Shown here: positions 8,701 through 10,183 of the stretch, piece after piece | Numbering within the stretch: position 1 is the first letter of the stretch | How the letters are laid out: the number at the start of each line of letters is the position of its first letter | Origin: Acidobacteriota bacterium | GTDB lineage: Bacteria > Acidobacteriota > Vicinamibacteria > Vicinamibacterales > 2-12-FULL-66-21 | NCBI GenBank assembly: GCA_013362195.1 | Contig: JABFWM010000343.1 | Coordinates: forward strand, 1 to 10,183 | DNA: 10,183 bases | Direction: 5' to 3' | Translations under genes and position numbers: made by a program | The notes under the pieces: model-generated | The model's input: the letters and a program-made list of their open reading frames with translations, nothing else | The model's database searches: none | What the model was told of the DNA's origin: nothing

Positions 8701-8807
8701 CTCGAAACATCCGCGATGCGAGCCGCGCGGCCGTGGGGCCTCGGGCACGTATCGCTCCACGCAGCGGCAGGCGAGTAGCCAGCCGGGGCGGCGAGCTTTC
8801 TGTTTTT
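8701..8807 (+). ncRNA. Structured 5' leader, possible c-di-GMP-I-class riboswitch
   Basis: From the predicted start, CTCG (8701-8704) pairs with CGAG (8719-8722) and CATC (8708-8711) with GATG (8715-8718), leaving an AAA bulge. GATGCGAGCCGCG from 8715 resembles the GACGCAAAGCCACG core of c-di-GMP-I riboswitches. Further on CGCT (8753-8756) pairs with AGCG (8763-8766), and CTCG (8740-8743) can pair with CGAG (8772-8775). A 3' hairpin has stem GCC/GGC (8778-8780, 8790-8792) around loop AGCCGGGGC, close to the AGCCGGGUU loop of that class. A T-rich run, TTTCTGTTTTT, follows at 8797-8807. The usual GNRA-capped arm is not clear, so this is only a candidate made by eye. Confidence 0.33.
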
Positions 8808-8831
8808 GCGGCGCGGCGAACTGATTCAAGC

Positions 8832-8837
8832 GGAGGA
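8832..8837 (+). promoter_or_regulatory. Shine-Dalgarno sequence of the last gene
   Basis: GGAGGA lies 7 bases before ATG 8845. It supports that start over the in-frame ATG eight codons further in, which has no such signal. Confidence 0.7.
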
Positions 8838-8844
8838 CTGGAGA

Positions 8845-10183
8845 ATGCCTGCGAACCGTCCTGCTCCCATGTCACGGCGCGTGTCAGCCCGCGGGTTGAT
8901 CGCTGCCCTGTTGACGTTACTGCTCTGCGTGATGGCGCGGCCTGCGCCGATCGATGCGCAGGCACAGCTGCTCGGCCCGGTCTGTTCCGTCCCGCCCGAT
9001 CCATCGAAGGCGGACGGCTGGCCCGTCGCGGTCGCCGATTCCCTCGGCGTCGTGACCGGATCGGCGACGTTCACCGGCGCGTTCCTCGCGTCGAACGACG
9101 TCGGGACGACCGCGTTGACGGTCACCGGCGTCACCGCGGCAAGCGACCGCGGCGGCACGATCGTCAGCAGCGGCCCCGACATGTACACGTATACGCCGGC
9201 GCCCGGCGTGGCCGGCGACGACGCGTTCACGTATCAGGTGAGCGACACCCTGGGCCAGAGCGTGAGCGGCCTCGTGCACGTGTCGATCGTTGCCGACGCC
9301 GTGGCCCCCGCCGTCAGCATCACATCGCCGATTGGCGGCGCAACGGTCTTCGGCGCGGTGACGGTCGCGGCCAACGCCTCGGACAACGTCGGCGTCGTGG
9401 GCGTGAAGTTCTTCGACGGCGCGGCGCAGATAGGACCGGAGGACACGGCGGCGCCGTACAGCACGTCGTGGGACACGTCCGTCGCAGCTAACGGCGCGCA
9501 CTCGCTGACCGCCGTCGCCCGTGACGCGGCCGGCAACGCGACGACCTCCGCCGCGGTGCTCGTCACGGTGGCGAACAGCGCGACGGTGCCGAACATCGTG
9601 GGCGCGACCGATGCGGGCGCCCGTGCGGCAATCGCGGCCGCCAATCTCGTGGTTGGCGTCGTGACCAGTGCGAACAGCTCCACCGTGCCCGCGGGCCAGG
9701 TGATCAGCCAGAGCCCCGCGGCTGGCGCGAGCGTCGCGCGGAACAGCGCGGTGTCGTACGTGCTCTCGCTCGGCGCGCCGGTCGTCGCGGTCCCGACCGT
9801 GCAGGTCACTGTATCGTCTGACGGCACGGGACCGCGCACGACCCCGGCGTTCAGCACCACCGCCCCTGGTGAAGTGCTGATCGCACTCGCCTCGTCCGAC
9901 GGTCCGACGACCGGCCTGAACGACCAGTTCCTCACCATCTCGGGGGCTGGCCTGACGTGGAGGCGCGTCGCGCGCGCCGCGGTGCAGCGCGGCGTGGCGG
10001 AGATCTGGACGGCGACCGCCCCCTCGATCCTCGCCAACGCCACGGTGACGAGCACGCAGTCGGTGCCGACGGTGCTCGGTCTCCCGGCCAATCAGTCGCT
10101 CACCGTGCTCGCGTTCACGGGCGCGGCGGGTGTCGGCGCGTCCGCCACCGCGAACGGCATCACCGGCGCGCCGCGCGTCAGCC
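8845..10183 (+). CDS. Exported multidomain protein with cadherin-like, Ig-like and PASTA modules (3' end outside window)
   Basis: The frame is open for 446 codons to the window end. Residues 1-40 form a long signal peptide: an Arg-containing start, hydrophobic GLIAALLTLLLCVMA, and a likely cut near IDAQA. Residues about 59-148 are a cadherin-like Ig-fold module with MYTYTPAPGVAGDDAFTY. Residues 154-243 are a bacterial Ig-like module with VKFFDGAAQIG and APYSTSWDT, ending in LTAVARDAAGN. Residues 248-310 are a PASTA repeat, VPNIVGATDAGARAAI to GQVISQSPAAGASV. From about 315 an unassigned region contains GEVLIALASSDGP, GLTWRRVARA, AEIWTATAP and LTVLAFTGAAGVGASATA; I recall similar stretches in other exported bacterial proteins. 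No catalytic motif is visible. The likely role is surface attachment or matrix. The preceding gene has a related cadherin-like module. The likely promoter and leader lie at 8666-8844. Confidence 0.88.
   Translation, partial: MPANRPAPMSRRVSARGLIAALLTLLLCVMARPAPIDAQAQLLGPVCSVPPDPSKADGWPVAVADSLGVVTGSATFTGAFLASNDVGTTALTVTGVTAASDRGGTIVSSGPDMYTYTPAPGVAGDDAFTYQVSDTLGQSVSGLVHVSIVADAVAPAVSITSPIGGATVFGAVTVAANASDNVGVVGVKFFDGAAQIGPEDTAAPYSTSWDTSVAANGAHSLTAVARDAAGNATTSAAVLVTVANSATVPNIVGATDAGARAAIAAANLVVGVVTSANSSTVPAGQVISQSPAAGASVARNSAVSYVLSLGAPVVAVPTVQVTVSSDGTGPRTTPAFSTTAPGEVLIALASSDGPTTGLNDQFLTISGAGLTWRRVARAAVQRGVAEIWTATAPSILANATVTSTQSVPTVLGLPANQSLTVLAFTGAAGVGASATANGITGAPRVS

Overview
The window is GC-rich bacterial DNA with closely packed genes and no tRNA, rRNA, CRISPR array or insertion sequence that I can see. 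Gene content and style suggest an Acidobacteriota member, possibly Vicinamibacteria-like: a bacterial glutaminyl-tRNA synthetase, a very small one-membrane-segment protein, a NarL-type regulator, and large secreted multidomain proteins of the cytochrome, LamG and Ig-like kind. This placement rests on recalled protein style, not on a search.

Layout. Bases 1-1056 (+) hold the 3' part of an HrpB-type ATP-dependent helicase gene. A 155-base gap with a promoter-like sequence leads to a HAD-superfamily hydrolase (1212-1907, +). This gene converges on glnS (1904-3592, -) and the two share 4 bases at their stops. Upstream of glnS on the same strand is a 146-residue membrane-anchored protein of unknown function (3624-4064, -). 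A 248-base divergent intergenic region separates it from the right-hand block, which is all on the + strand.

The right-hand block starts with a NarL/LuxR-type response regulator with an unusual receiver domain (4313-5005). It is followed closely by a secreted 1181-residue di-heme cytochrome (5086-8631). That protein has a duplicated N-terminal region, a CcP/thiol-oxidoreductase-like di-heme part, a cadherin-like module and a C-terminal LamG-type module. After a 213-base gap comes a second exported multidomain protein (8845 to the window end, open). It carries a related cadherin-like module, an Ig-like module, a PASTA repeat and an unrecognised C-terminal region. This last gene runs off the window without a stop. 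The gap before it holds a plausible promoter and a structured leader with some resemblance to the c-di-GMP-I riboswitch class.

How the parts may work together. The left half is housekeeping: RNA helicase, HAD hydrolase and tRNA charging. The right half looks like a regulated cell-surface locus. A regulator sits just before an exported redox protein with adhesive or glycan-binding modules, and next to it is a second exported protein sharing one of those modules. The most interesting points are the cytochrome architecture, the module shared by the neighbours, and the leader RNA candidate. All functional links in this block are inferred from order and domains.
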